Assembly (NCBI GenBank): GCA_000467715.1
Contig: AJFK01001066.1
Location: 82,121-146,120, forward strand
Direction of reading: 5' to 3'
DNA from: Hysterium pulicare CBS 123377
Lineage: Eukaryota > Ascomycota > Dothideomycetes > Hysteriales > Hysteriaceae
Length of the DNA: 64,000 bases
The first letter of the stretch is position 1. Each line of letters begins with the position of its first letter. A program made the position numbers and the translations under genes. Of this stretch, positions 22,406 through 34,095 are shown in pieces. Below the pieces are notes generated by a model. It ran no database searches and was not told where the DNA came from. It saw only the letters and a list, made by a program, of their open reading frames with translations.

Positions 22406-24234
22406 GGACGATGGGAAGAGGTGGGTGAGGGAAGGAAACGGTGGCAAACGGGACGTGGTTCGGATAAGTTTTTATATCAAATAACTAGCTATCATAGCCC
22501 TCCTTCATCGCCGGAAGACGTGCTAACGCAGGAAATATCTAAAGTCTAGATCTCTACAACCCATCTCAAGATCCATCGCCGGAAAGTCTGATTTTGTAGC
22601 GTCTGAATTGACTGGGGATTGTTACGAATTTGCGAACTGTCCGCATATCTGACATGTCAACGAATTCTTCATTATGAACCTTTACACATCTAGTTCATCT
22701 TCCAGAGTACTAACCGACGACGCCATCTCCCTTCCTACTGACTCTCATTCCCCACTAATTAAACCATACATGAACGAGCGAATGGATGGATAGGTCCGCG
22801 GTATGGTTTTGACAATATGCATCGTAATCTCGAGGTTTCTGCTTCAGTGATGTATGTGGAAGCAAGGTGAGGAGACCCTTTGGTATCTGGAGGTAAAGTC
22901 ATGTGGATATATATCTGTGAATTAGATTTCTATAGCCAGAGTTTTCATCTTCCTGATCATTTTATCGAAGGCGCAGAGATCTCACATACCTCCTTGAGTT
23001 ATAGAATCTAAATTAGCCCAATACTCCATCCATCCAAAACCACAATTCTCCCAAAGCATCCTTCCACGGAATAGATAGGCTTGTGTACGTCTGAACTGTT
23101 TAATTCTGCTATCATCTCGCCTACGAAGTGGTCTTTGGAGAGTCGGGATTTCGGGAGTAAGTCAAAGGTGGTTCTTATTTAAAACACGTGCGGGTGTTTA
23201 GGGAAGTTTTAACCTCTCAAGAGCGGTCTTCTAGAATGGAGTTTGGTCATTTCCCATTTTAAGAAAGTGGATGCTGGCTACTGGATGGCCGTTAACATTG
23301 CAACCACTGCAAGTCTCACCGCCAAGACCAGTGTGGGTTTGGTATTTTTTACGAAGAGGGTGCGGGTTCGGCTGGTTCGGCATGATTTGGGGGAGAGTGT
23401 GCTGATTGCATGCTGGATGGAGGGAGAACTTTTTCCTGCGGGTTGATTGCATAGGAGAGGGGATGCTGAGGACGGGCTTGAGGGGTGAAGGATGAGTTGC
23501 TGATCAGTGTTACATTATCTATTGCAGCTAGGTGTTGTTAAGATGTTTTGCGTGGAGGAGGATGGTTGTGAGGGGGGAGGAGCGGGTTATGAAGTTTCTC
23601 TTAGCATTCCTCAATGCGGTAGAGAGGTGAGAAAAGAAAAGTCTAGTGGAGGAAAAGGAGGAGTGGGAGATGAGGAATAGTCGTCATTCTCCACTCATAG
23701 AAAGCCGTTCTTCCACATATCCAACGTCTTTGAAATCGCAATGACGAGAATACCTTCACTATCATATCTCTTTCGAGCATATAGATTCATTCGAATGTTA
23801 AATCAACCTAACTACCTCGCTCTATGGGTGTTTGATGCCAGATGAAATCAAGTACTCAACCTTGAAAGCCTTAAATGAAAGGAGAGGAAAGACATCAAAC
23901 GCTAAACCAACATCGAAAGCCCAACCCCGAAAGCTGAAGTCTTGAATGAAGGAGAAGAAAAGAATAAAAAAAAGGTGAAGCATTCATGTGGATTAGTCGA
24001 TCGGTTGATCTTTCGAGGAAGTTATAAGAGAAGAATTGGTGTGCAGAGTGCGCAAAGAGGAACTGACGGTAGAAGTGCAAGGGTATTGGAAGGAAGATTC
24101 AAAAGATCATAATGCATCTCCTTCATCCAACTCGCATGCACTATAGCATGAAGTCATCGCCTCCATCCCAAGACCTGAGCCGCTAAGATCCGCTAGGGGC
24201 TAGTGCGAGTTCCCCCAAATTGCACAACGTCCAT
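22406..24234. other. Intergenic interval, convergent gene ends
   Basis: A 1.8-kb region between convergent genes. The half nearer 23.5-24.1 kb is purine-rich on the plus strand. No reading frame here has domain resemblance or a plausible exon chain. Confidence 0.5.
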
Positions 24235-25578
24235 CTATCTTGCTAAATTCTTCGGCCCAGTAGTCGCCGGACCCTCCGGGGTGATGTAGCATCTAGTCAT
24301 ACCGCCGTCGACGACAAAGTCGGTGCCATTGACGAAGCTGCTTTCGTCGCTGGCGAGGAAGAGAACGGCTTGGGCTTGTTCGATTGCTTCTCCGAAACGA
24401 CCGGTCGGGAAGTGGACTTCGCGGCGGTGGCGCTTGGCTGCGTCGTCGCCAAGCCAGTCTTGGAGGAGGGGTGTGCTGCGGTATGGTTAGAGATTTGAAA
24501 AATTTAGGGATATTGGATGGGGTGAGGGAGAAGTGGTTATACGATGTTTAAGTGGTAGAATAATGGGAAGAAGGTAACTTGAGGGAGTAAGAACTGTTCG
24601 TGAACGTCCATCATGCCAGAAAAATATAAAATATAAAATGATAGAAATTCCCAATCAAACATAAGACATGGAACCAAACTTACTTCAAGGGTGCAGGACA
24701 CAAGGCATTGAATCTGAACCCCTCCCTCGCATGCACCATGGCCAATTCTCTGGTCAATGCCAACACCGCTCCTTTGCTAGCTGTGTACGCCAACTGTGGC
24801 GCCCCACTTCCGACGAGTGCCACCACACTCGCTGTGTTGATAACGCTACAGTTGTTCTTCCCGTGCTTTCGCATACTCAAAATTGCGTGCTTGCTACCAA
24901 ACCACACTCCCTTCACGTTGATCGCCTGCGTCAGATCCCAAATTTTCTCAGGCGTGTCGATAGCATCTGCATCATCGCCGTGCATAATTCCGGCATTGTT
25001 GAAAAGGACGTCAACGCCACCCCAGGAGTCCACGTGAGCAACCATTGCTTCGACTGCGGATTCGTTGGAGACGTCTGTTATGATGGTCTCGACTTTAGCG
25101 TCTTCTGGAACCAGTTCGCGTAGTTTGGCCATGGACCTTTCCAGGGCCGGTCCAGATATGTCGGACATGAGGACGTTGGCGCCTTCACGAGCAAAGAGGA
25201 TGCAAGTTTCAAGACCGATGCCACTATGTTAAAGTGGTTAGAAAAGGAATATAATGAGAAGTGAGATGATGTATAAGGGAGAGATAATATATTGGAAACC
25301 AGTCTTGGAAATGTGAACATGAGAACATTGTTGAAATCAAGATGTGCTGTTTGAGACTGAAGTGAAAGAGAAACGGGCGGATGCGACAAGAGCTGGTCGG
25401 AGGAATCGTTCGTAGTGGTAGCAGAGCAGGCAACGTCGAAATACAGAGAATGTTGCAATGTGCATAGATGATTGAAGGATACGACATGGAATATGATAAG
25501 CAGAACCTACCCAGCTCCTCCAGTGACGATGCAGTTCTTGCCAGCCAAACGGCCTCGTGGAAAGGCTTCACTACCCAT
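24235..25578 (-). CDS. Classical short-chain dehydrogenase/reductase
   Basis: Exons are 25511..25578, 24684..25223 and 24235..24475 on the minus strand, 282 aa. Splicing rebuilds the cofactor motif as IVTGGAGGIGLETCILFA. NNAG (in VLFNNAGIMHG), the catalytic Ser region (VINTASVVALVGS) and YTASKGAVLALTREL follow in standard order. The C-terminal exon ends with FVVDGGMTRCYITPEGP, the usual SDR C-terminus. Asp in the VETIITDVS segment and LMSDISG after strand 2 suggest NAD(H) preference. It is divergent from the glutamine-synthetase-like gene, with a 945-bp shared upstream region. Substrate cannot be read. The first intron (287 nt) is longer than others in the window. Confidence 0.85.
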
Positions 25579-26523
25579 GTTGAATGGTCCGGAGTCTGAA
25601 TGAACTTGAAGTTGGGTGGTTTTGAAGACCTTTTCTTATAGACTATCTCCAGTCAGTGGCGATGTCCTACACGACAAAAGTGGACACGGCCGTGAAAGTA
25701 TGACTAATATCAACGTGGGAATCGTCACTGGTGCAGCACCGGCCCGGATCGCCTGCCTCGAAACAGAAATGCAAGTCAATGACAACTCACAAGCACGAAG
25801 ATTGAGATGAAGGATTGAGGTGAGAGGGAAATGAAAGTGGAAAATGAAGCCAGAAAAGAAGAGGTTGTGTGTCCAAATGCACGGCTAGGTACGGATGAGC
25901 TGGTGAAAGATGGACCCTCTCCCGATAATCGGCCGGGTTGAAAGATTGCTGGTAGATAAGGGCCCCAGTTGGTGGTAGAGACGCGGTGAGCCATGGCCAC
26001 CGCTCCCTGCTCCCGAGAGATGCATGCTGTCTGCCTTCACGACCCTTTCTTTGATCTGCACTTCTCACGGAAGCCTCGAGAGCGACAACACTCTACTCTC
26101 GAGGATGAGCGCCATCCGATCAAATGACGTCGTCTGGGTCGCATTGGCTTGAGCGGGGTACACGAGCAGCGCTTTGGCTCTTTTTCGTGGTGGTGGGCCG
26201 CTTTTGCTGAAAACTCACGGAACGGCGAGGAAGGCCAGATGGCAACACAGGCGAGGCGATTTATATATGAGGCTGAGAGCCGAGAATACAAGAAAAAAAG
26301 GCGCAGAGTCGATATGATGCAGCGATGCATGCCCGTTCCCCACGCTAAGCCCTTCCTCTGTCGCGTTCCCTGATTCGCCAAAGCCAACTTGCATGTCCAA
26401 GCTCAGTTTCCCCCCATATCAACCACTGACGCTCAACAACCTCCACGGCAGATAACCTTTCCTTCTTCCAATTGCGAGGGCTACTGATCACACCTACAGC
26501 TCGGCGTCGCCTCCACTATCATC
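25579..26523. promoter_or_regulatory. Divergent upstream region
   Basis: This 945-bp stretch separates the starts of the SDR (minus) and the glutamine-synthetase-like gene (plus). It must hold both promoters. I see no reliable factor sites and no gene within it. Confidence 0.45.
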
Positions 26524-28260
26524 ATGCCCGAACAAGACACCTCCAAAATCACGGCCGAGTCCCTACCTGAGCTACTCAAAGATGACAAGGCAGTCAAAGT
26601 TGCTGCCGTTGACGTAGATGGCATGTTACGCGGAAAGCTGATGGCAAAGAAGAAGTTCCTATCAATCGCGAAAGAAGGCTTCGGTTTCTGCTCTGTGGTT
26701 TTTGGCTGGGATATGCACGATCAGACCTACTTCAAGGAGCTCAAGATAAGCAACAAGGAAAATGGCTACCATGATTTAATAGCTATACCCGACCTCAGCT
26801 CTTTCCGAAGAATACCATGGGAAGACAACGTTCCATTCTTCCTCGTCAGCTTCCGCGACCCTGATTCTGGCGAGTCTTTAAGCGTATGCCCTCGATCGTT
26901 GTTGAAGCGGATAGTCGACAGATTGACGGAGAATGGATTGGGTGCTATGGCTGGAGGTGAGCTGCAACACTGGACAAGGCGCTACTACGCTCGACCGCTC
27001 TGAGTATTCGAGCATGTTGGTGCAATTGCCGTTCGAGGAGCTAATGTGGCCCTCTCCTCTTCTTAGCGGAATACGAATTCTACCAATTTAGAGTCCCCCA
27101 ATCCCACGATGGCTCCGAACGAAATACCTCTTCTACCGTCGCATTTCTTAGAAACAACCCCGTCGAATCCCTACCGTCCCTCACAGAAGGTATGTTCGGA
27201 TATAGCTTGACGAGACCAGTACACAATAAGGAATACTTCTATGGCATATTCGATGCATGTGCACAATTCAATTGCGGCATAGAAGGATGGCATACCGAGA
27301 GTGGTCCGGGTGTCTTTGAGGCTGTGCGTCCTGAGATCAAAAAGCTAGAACACGCAGAATACTTGCTAACGAAAGGCTAGGCGCTTGAGTTCGGCGAAAT
27401 CACGCAGATGGCGGACAAGGCATCACTTTTCAAGTTGGAACCCCAAGATGACTGTCTCCTTTGGATAAACAGAAGCTAACAATCAGCGAAGATTGGTTGT
27501 GAAATCTCTCGGAAGCAAATTTGGCATAACACCATGCTTCATGGCTAAGCCGCGCCAGGGCCTACCCGGAAATTCCGGCCACATGCACGTATCGATCGTC
27601 GATGAATCTGGAAAGAATCTCTTCTATCGCGGCAAAGAAGACACTGAGCACAAATGGCAAGACCTACGGTGGCTATCCGATCTTGGACGGCATTTCTTGG
27701 CTGGGCTTATCGATGGATTACCTGATATCATGCCCATACTTGCCCCGAACGTCAACTCTTACAAGCGACTAGTGGAGAATTTCTGGGCACCTGTAACCGT
27801 CTCATGGGGCCTGGAACATCGTGCCGCCTCGATCAGACTAATCAGTCCCCCAACCTCGAGCGCGAAGGCGACGAGATTCGAAGTCCGAGTTCCGGGCGCA
27901 GATACAAATCCCCACTTCGTTCTTGCTGCCATTCTGGCTCTAGGATGGAGGGGTGTCAGCAAGAAACTCGAGATCAGTATTCCACCTCTGGGCAAAGGAG
28001 AGGACGTCGGAGGCGGTGCCGACAAAGGAGTTCGGTTGGCGAAATCACTAAAGGAAGCAACGGAAACGTTCATGGCCAAGGACAGTGTTGCTAGAGAAGT
28101 TTTTGGAGATGAGTTTGTGGATCATTTTGGCGGCTCGAGACAACACGAGATTAGACTGTGGGATGAGGCCGTCACTGACTGGTATGATCGTTCTCCAACA
28201 CCCCCGTTACCCTTACTAATGCTGAACAGGGAGGTTCGTCGCTACATCGAGACCGTCTAG
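26524..28260 (+). CDS. Stand-alone glutamine-synthetase-fold enzyme (GSI/FluG C-domain-like)
   Basis: Exons are 26524..26956, 27067..27323, 27381..27433, 27492..28181 and 28230..28260, 487 aa. The N-terminal beta-grasp domain contains VAAVDVDGMLRGKLM. The catalytic core shows GAEYEFYQF (metal-binding Glu), GWHTESGPGVFEAAL, GNSGHMHVSIV (His of the ATP/Glu site), NSYKRLVENFWAPV and the Arg-rich EHRAASIRLI and TRFEVRVPGADTNPH. This matches type I glutamine synthetase-like ligases. It resembles the C-terminal half of FluG but lacks an N-terminal amidohydrolase domain, so it may ligate glutamate to an amine other than ammonia, as gamma-glutamylpolyamine synthetases do. The exact substrate is unknown. 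The last exon encodes only EVRRYIETV after the splice in a Trp codon. Confidence 0.8.
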
Positions 28261-28564
28261 TCGCATTCAAGGTGTAGCTCGGAGGCGGGAATGTACCTAT
28301 ATGGTTAACGGACCTTTTACGACAATGAAATATTATATATCTACGATAGCAACGAAATACCCTCGACTTATTCGAGTATCTTAGCTTCCAAGTGTTCTTC
28401 GGTGATGTGCATGGTGTTGACTTTGGTTCAATTGCCGACCGAGGAGCTTGGGCGCCAAACACCGTACCCCTCCAGTGGTGATGTAATGCGCATTGCCCCA
28501 CTTGCGGGCTGCCACCGCCAAAACATTAAATCGTCGCGGCAGAACGCCCAACCTCAGCAACGGA
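28261..28564. promoter_or_regulatory. Upstream region of the dienelactone hydrolase gene
   Basis: A 304-bp gap between two genes on the same strand. It should hold the 3' end of one and the promoter of the next; nothing specific is recognisable. Confidence 0.4.
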
Positions 28565-29729
28565 ATGCGCTGTGTCTATAACAACCTTTTCTCACCTCTC
28601 CTCCGAACTTCCTACAGGACACCACTGCTCACTACCATCAAAAAACAACCAATTGCTTCTATTACACATACGAGAAGACTAGCAACCATGTCCACGGAAT
28701 CTACCCAATCCAAAGCTTGTAAGCACCTTATCTCACGAGCTAAAACTCTCTTCCTGCTTAGGACAGCAATGCTGATCAATTGACTGCCAGGCTGCTCTCT
28801 GCCTGCCATTGTCGCCAAGGGCTACGAGCCTAAGGGTAAATACATCACCGTCGATGGCATGAAGACCTGTACGTACCATTGCGGCTCTCTTTTTTACCTT
28901 CGTAGCGACCCGTCCATCTCTGCAAAGAGGGTGAAGTTTCACTCGCATAGATACAGAATTCACACGAACCTCACCTATGAGAATATGCTCCTAATTAATA
29001 CTCCCACCTCTCAGACGCCACCGGGCCTTCGGATGCCAAGCGCGCAATCCTCATCATCTACGACATCTTCGGCTTCTTCCCCCAGACCATCCAAGGCGCC
29101 GACATCCTCGCCTTCTCGGACAAAGACCACCCCTACCAAGTCTTCATGCCCGACTTCTTCGAGGGCGAGCCCGCCGACATCAGCTGGTACCCACCGGACA
29201 ACGAGGAGAAGGGCAAGAAGCTGGGTGAGTTCTTCAATACGAAGGCCGCACCGCCGAAGACGCTCCCGCGAATCCCGAAGGTGGTGAAGGAGATTGAGGG
29301 GAGCAATAAGGGGATCGAGAGTTGGGGGATTGTGGGGTTCTGCTGGGGTGGGAAGATCACCAATCTTTCGTCTATGGAGGGTACGCTGTTCAAAGCTGCG
29401 GCTGCTTGCCATCCTGCTATGGTGGCTGGGGATGATGCTCCTGGCATCACTATCCCCTTCGCCATGCTGCCTAGCAAGGACGAGAGCAAGGAGGATGTTG
29501 AGAAGTGGCAGAAGGGTATCAAGACTCCCAATATCGTCGAATGGTTCCCTGACCAACTCCACGGTTGGATGGCTGCTCGGTAAGTGATCAGACCCCGCAC
29601 CAATTGAGTTTTAGGACAGTATTAACGCTAATTGGCTCGAACAGTGCCGACCTCGAAGATGGGAAGGTCAAGTCCGAATACGAGCGCGGCTACAAGACCG
29701 TCCTTGACTTCTTCCACAAGCACTTGTGA
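28565..29729 (+). CDS. Dienelactone hydrolase family protein
   Basis: Exons are 28565..28718, 28791..28868, 29015..29579 and 29645..29729, 293 aa. The alpha/beta-hydrolase core shows ILIIYDIFGFFPQTIQGAD, then the nucleophile elbow VGFCWGGKI (Cys nucleophile typical of DLH rather than Ser), an Asp in PSKDESKED and the His in QLHGWMAARAD, in the usual order. The N-terminus from the first ATG (MRCVYNNLFSPLLRTSYRT) is basic and could target mitochondria; a second ATG at MSTESTQSKA would give a cytosolic form. Family members hydrolyse dienelactones or related esters; many fungal copies have unknown substrates. Confidence 0.85.
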
Positions 29730-30277
29730 GTGCCTCACCTATATCACACGTCCTGATACCGAGGACAAAGGGGGGCGGCGAAGTGGATGATACTCTACTT
29801 TCTTAGTGTTCACATGATTTGAAATGAGGCTGAAAACATGATATCAGGATCCAAGAGTCAAAGCTCTGAGCGAGCTAAATAATCATTCAAAATGAATAGG
29901 ACTATTTGAGTATTAGTGCTAGGCAATTGATCTAATGAACAACTTCTACACAAGCTTCTTCGATTCTAGAGTTTCTATAACAAACATTCTCGCGAAATGA
30001 TCTCAACTGAACGGTGACGGAATGTAGGAAAGTTATGAGAGAGAAAGAGAGGAAGAGAGAGAGAGTGTGTGTGGGGAGGCGAATTGCCCAGACGCAGAAA
30101 GACGCTTCTAAAGGAAATTAAAATAAGATCGCCAAGCCCTCTTGAAGTATATACTCATATATAAACTCATATATCAACGCTCAAGATTCGTGCCCAAACG
30201 AAATCCAAAACTCCATCCCAATGCAAAAAGATCTTCCTCATCTCACCTCATTTTCACCCCCTCATACCCTACACGCC
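29730..30277. other. Intergenic interval with purine/GT simple repeat
   Basis: A 548-bp gap between convergent genes. A GA-rich run passing into GT repeats lies at about 30037-30076. Just after it, 30090-30110 contains GACGCAGAA and GACGCTTCT, words that also occur in the minisatellite near 20 kb. No gene is seen. Confidence 0.55.
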
Positions 30278-32013
30278 TTACTCCAAAGCAGGGAAAGTCG
30301 GTATCTGATCCTCGACCCTCTGAAGCAAAGGCGTCCTTTCCGCATCCACGCCATTCTCCCCATACTTCAACACCTTAAACTTCCCCTTCCCCACCTTCCC
30401 CACTCTCCACGACCCGGCCTCGGCCGCCTCCTCGAAGAACTCCTGGTTCTCTTCGAAACTGCGTCCGCCGCTCTCGGGCAGATAAATCCAAGTCCAGATG
30501 CCAGCGAAGGCGTTGGTGGCGGCGAAAACGATAAAGATCCAGTAGTCGAGGTTGTTGAACATGATGGGCGTGAGGAGCGTGACGGCGAAATTGGATAGTC
30601 CCCATATGATGACGCTGATGGCCGTTCCTTGGGCGCGGGCGGTGGTGGGGAAGATCTCGGTGGGGATGAGCCATACGGTTGTGAGCCAGCCGATGCCGAA
30701 GGCGCCCGTGGCTACGAAGAGGGTGATTGTTCCTGGGATGGCGGGGGCGAGGATGGGGATGTGCAGGGTTTGGGAGTTGAAGGCGAGGCCGCCGAAGAGG
30801 GCGAGGAGGAGAAAACTGGTTGTGAGGACGATGGAACCGCCGACTAGGAGTTTGCGCCGGCCCATGGCATCTATTAGGAGCCAGGCGACGGTCATGAGGA
30901 AGAAGTAGGAGGTGTAGTTTGCCAGAGTTAGGTATTCGGAGGTACGGACGGGGAAGCCGAGGAGCTGGGAATGTTAGTGTCATTGATAGGGAGGAGATAT
31001 CTGGAAGGGAAGAATGTTTGGATGGTAAATTTGTGGGAGGTGCCTCGAGATCATCTCGGAGAATGACCGACCAGGGAGTCGAGTATGGATGAATAAAGAA
31101 AAAAAACAATGAGACTTACCTCAAAAATTTGCGGCCCATAAACACTCACCGCCCCATACCCCGTCAAAGCTTGATTGATCTGTCCCATAATGGCAATAAT
31201 CGTAGGATGAAATTGAGGATGTCCAGGCTTAATCATGTCCATATATCCCACATGCAGGTCCTTCTCCTTCTCGTGGGCGTCCATAAGCTCATCAAACTTC
31301 TCCTTACCCGTCTCTCCGTAAATATCCTCGAGCGCACCCTTCGCATCCTCGTCCCTCCCATGATATATGAACCATCGTGGGGACTCGGGAAGGCGCTCAA
31401 TAACGGCAAGAAGGAGGATAGGATACACCTGCATCACGATAATGGGAATTCTCCAGGCCCATTGGTTCTGTTTTCCAAGGGCGATGGTTACTCCAAGGTT
31501 GATGCCAAACGCTATGAGGAGACCGAAGATGTTGGCCTGGAATTCTTGCGCTAAAGCCTTGCCTCGAGCCTCATCTTCCGCGAGCTCGGAGCTGTATATC
31601 GGAATGACAGAATCTACACCTCCAACGCCGAGCCCCATGATGGTCCTTCCCACGAACATAATTGCTAGAGCACCGGTATGAAATCCCAAGCCCGCGATAA
31701 ACATGATAAGATTCCCTAGACTGGCCGTTGCCAGGCAGAAAAATATCGCTTTCTTCCGGCCAAAGCGATCTGCATACCAGGAAAAGAATACCGCGCCAGC
31801 TGTGCAGCCGAGATAGTACACCGATACAATCAAGCCTACAACGGGAGATTCCTCGCCAATGCCCATGGTATCGAGGTAATTGAAGTTCGTATTGATCAGC
31901 GACATCATGCCCTGGTCGTAGCCATAGAGGGCGATGGCTGTGGAGGAGAAGACGACAACCTGGGTTTGTTTGTCATGATAGACAGCCTTAAGGCGGTCCG
32001 AGAGGGACGACAT
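30278..32013 (-). CDS. MFS sugar transporter (SP family)
   Basis: Exons are 31120..32013 and 30278..30964 on the minus strand, 526 aa, the usual size. The start is the ATG at 32013 (MSSLSDRLKAVYHDK). Sugar-porter signatures are present: YGYDQGMMSLI in helix 1, ADRFGRKKAIF between helices 2 and 3, GRTIMGLGVGG, PESPRWFIYHGR after helix 6, DAMGRRKLLVGG and YLPESGGRSFEE after helix 12. About 12 hydrophobic segments can be traced. This is a plasma-membrane sugar:proton symporter candidate; hexose, polyol or quinate cannot be distinguished. The C-terminal tail is acidic/polar and cytosolic. Confidence 0.9.
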
Positions 32014-32349
32014 GGCGGAGAGGAGGGTTTGGAGGTTTGGGATAGGTGAGAAGAAGAAGGCTCGTCTACATGGTATCAATTGAGGGGGATAACCAGGCAA
32101 TCAAGCTATCATGGTCATGTGGGCAGGATGGGGGGACATGCGGGACGGAAAAGAAATCGTTCCTGCGAGACAAGGATGCGAGGTATGACGATGCTGTGCA
32201 TGAGATTTTCGCTTATGTAAGGTACTAGTGCGATAACATTCACGACTCCAAAACTCACCACCTTCATATCGTCTACGTTAACATACCCAAGGCGCGGGAG
32301 AATCTGCTACTAGTTGTATTCTTACGTCACAGGCATACAATATGCCGCC
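32014..32349. promoter_or_regulatory. Divergent upstream region of transporter and HET gene
   Basis: A 336-bp region between divergent starts. It must carry both promoters. No specific element is identified. Confidence 0.4.
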
Positions 32350-34095
32350 ATGACAGGCTTAATCTACACCCCGCTCAGGGACTCCATCGATGCGATTCGT
32401 CTCATAACCCTGTTGCCCGGTCACTTTTCAGACGAAGTAGAATGCATACTCACACAGGCTTCGTTGAATCAACCTTCTGACTATGAAGCAATATCATACA
32501 CATGGGGTGATTCCACCAGAGTCTCGAGCATCACTCTAAATTCTTGTAGATTCTCTGTGACGCAGAATCTGGCCGACGCCCTGCGGTATATTCGAGACGA
32601 AGCTACAGAGCGGACATTATGGATTGACGCTCTCTGCATCAACCAACGAGATCTGCAGGAGCGTAGTCAACAGGTCTCTATAATGCGGAAGATCTATAGG
32701 CAAGCGAAACGAGTCATCATCTGGCTAGGCATAGGTTCGGAAGATAGTGATTTGGCAGTGAAACTCATTGACACGCTATGGAGAACTAACAGTTCTCACG
32801 AGGAAGAAGTGATGCAATCGATTCAGGACTCGAGTATGCTTCCTGCTTGGAGAGCCCTCTTCAGTATCTGTGGCCGGGAGTATTGGACGCGAGTTTGGAT
32901 CGCTCAAGAAGTTGTGTGCGCGCGCGAAGTCTATCCTATGTGCGGCAGGAATCATATCCCTTGGAATAGCATCATACGCATTGCCCGAATTCTGACTGAC
33001 AACTTCGGACGCTTGATGCCTATCGTTGATATCTTTGATGCGGGTCTAACGAATGTACGGGCTCCATCGACGTTATACAGTCTGCAGGTGATGAACTCCG
33101 AAGGGAACTTGCCGAGCTTACTCGACTTGTTGGTGTGGGCCTGGACGCATAGGTGTTCAGATCCTCGAGACAAGATTTATGGGTTACTCGGCATAGCAGG
33201 CGATGGTCGGGATTCGGACATCCCATTCGATTACAGCGCCCCTATCGGTGAAATCTACAGAAGCACCGCAACCTGGATAATCCAGCACACGAAAAAGCTC
33301 AATGTCATATGTGCTACTCAAGCCCATAATCCGGAATACGCTCTTCCTTCTTGGGTTCCGGATTGGTCGATGCCGCGGACAGTCGGCGTTCTCTCCTTCT
33401 GTCCCCTTCCCGCACACTCTGCAGCTGGGACCACAACTGCTGTGGCAAAGTTCAGTGAGGACTTGAAAGCGATGACAGTGAGCGGATGCTATCTCGGCTC
33501 AATCGATGCCCTTGGGCAGGAACACGTCAAAACACAGCTTAAGACAGAGCTTACGGCATCAACGAGAAACATACTCCAATCATGGCTCAAACTCGCCGTG
33601 AATGGAAACTCGCCTATCTCCTACGGACGCTTCTCTTCTACATGGGAAGACGAGCGCACCGAAGCATTCTGGAGGACTCTGATCTGCAATCGAGTTCGCC
33701 GCCCTCAGGAACCAAACGCATCCTGGTTCCGAAACATGTTCGATGTCGTCTCTGGCGCAAAGCAGGTGCCCCACGATTCCCTCGACCCTAACTTGTCCGA
33801 CGAAGAGAACTTCCAGTTGTACGTCGCGCCACTCGCCTCTAACTTCTATGCAAATATCTTTGGGCGCCGGTTCTTCACATCGGGTCACGTCCTTATGGGC
33901 CTAGCGCCCTCCTATGCTGAGATTGGCGACAATATTTGTGTGTTGCAAGGATGCGATTTCCCTGTCATTCTTCGGCAGAGTGACGACCATTATATCTTCG
34001 TTGGTGAAGCCTATGTTCATAGATTCATGGACGGCCAGGCTGTGGAATTGGTCAAGGAAGGAACACTTTCCTGGCAGGACATTCAGATCCGATGA
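32350..34095 (+). CDS. HET-domain (heterokaryon incompatibility) protein
   Basis: A single exon of 581 aa, starting at the ATG MTGLIYTPL. The HET domain occupies about residues 44-200: motif 1 DYEAISYTWGD, motif 2 LWIDALCINQRDLQERSQQV followed by MRKIYRQAKRVIIWLG, motif 3 YWTRVWIAQEV. Downstream come the usual SDPRDKIYGLLGIA and LPSWVPDW elements, and the C-terminal block VLMGLAPSYAEIGDNI then YIFVGEAYVHRFMDGQ. HET proteins mediate programmed cell death after fusion of unlike strains; most have no known partner. The frame is intact, unlike the second HET gene 10 kb away. Confidence 0.9.
   Translation: MTGLIYTPLRDSIDAIRLITLLPGHFSDEVECILTQASLNQPSDYEAISYTWGDSTRVSSITLNSCRFSVTQNLADALRYIRDEATERTLWIDALCINQRDLQERSQQVSIMRKIYRQAKRVIIWLGIGSEDSDLAVKLIDTLWRTNSSHEEEVMQSIQDSSMLPAWRALFSICGREYWTRVWIAQEVVCAREVYPMCGRNHIPWNSIIRIARILTDNFGRLMPIVDIFDAGLTNVRAPSTLYSLQVMNSEGNLPSLLDLLVWAWTHRCSDPRDKIYGLLGIAGDGRDSDIPFDYSAPIGEIYRSTATWIIQHTKKLNVICATQAHNPEYALPSWVPDWSMPRTVGVLSFCPLPAHSAAGTTTAVAKFSEDLKAMTVSGCYLGSIDALGQEHVKTQLKTELTASTRNILQSWLKLAVNGNSPISYGRFSSTWEDERTEAFWRTLICNRVRRPQEPNASWFRNMFDVVSGAKQVPHDSLDPNLSDEENFQLYVAPLASNFYANIFGRRFFTSGHVLMGLAPSYAEIGDNICVLQGCDFPVILRQSDDHYIFVGEAYVHRFMDGQAVELVKEGTLSWQDIQIR

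Noticed and set aside
30037-30076. GA/GT-rich run as a functional element
   Set aside because: It is an ordinary simple repeat; nothing ties it to regulation.
32314-32349. An upstream extension of the first HET gene
   Set aside because: The extension begins with TTG, not ATG; the first ATG with family-like sequence is at 32350.
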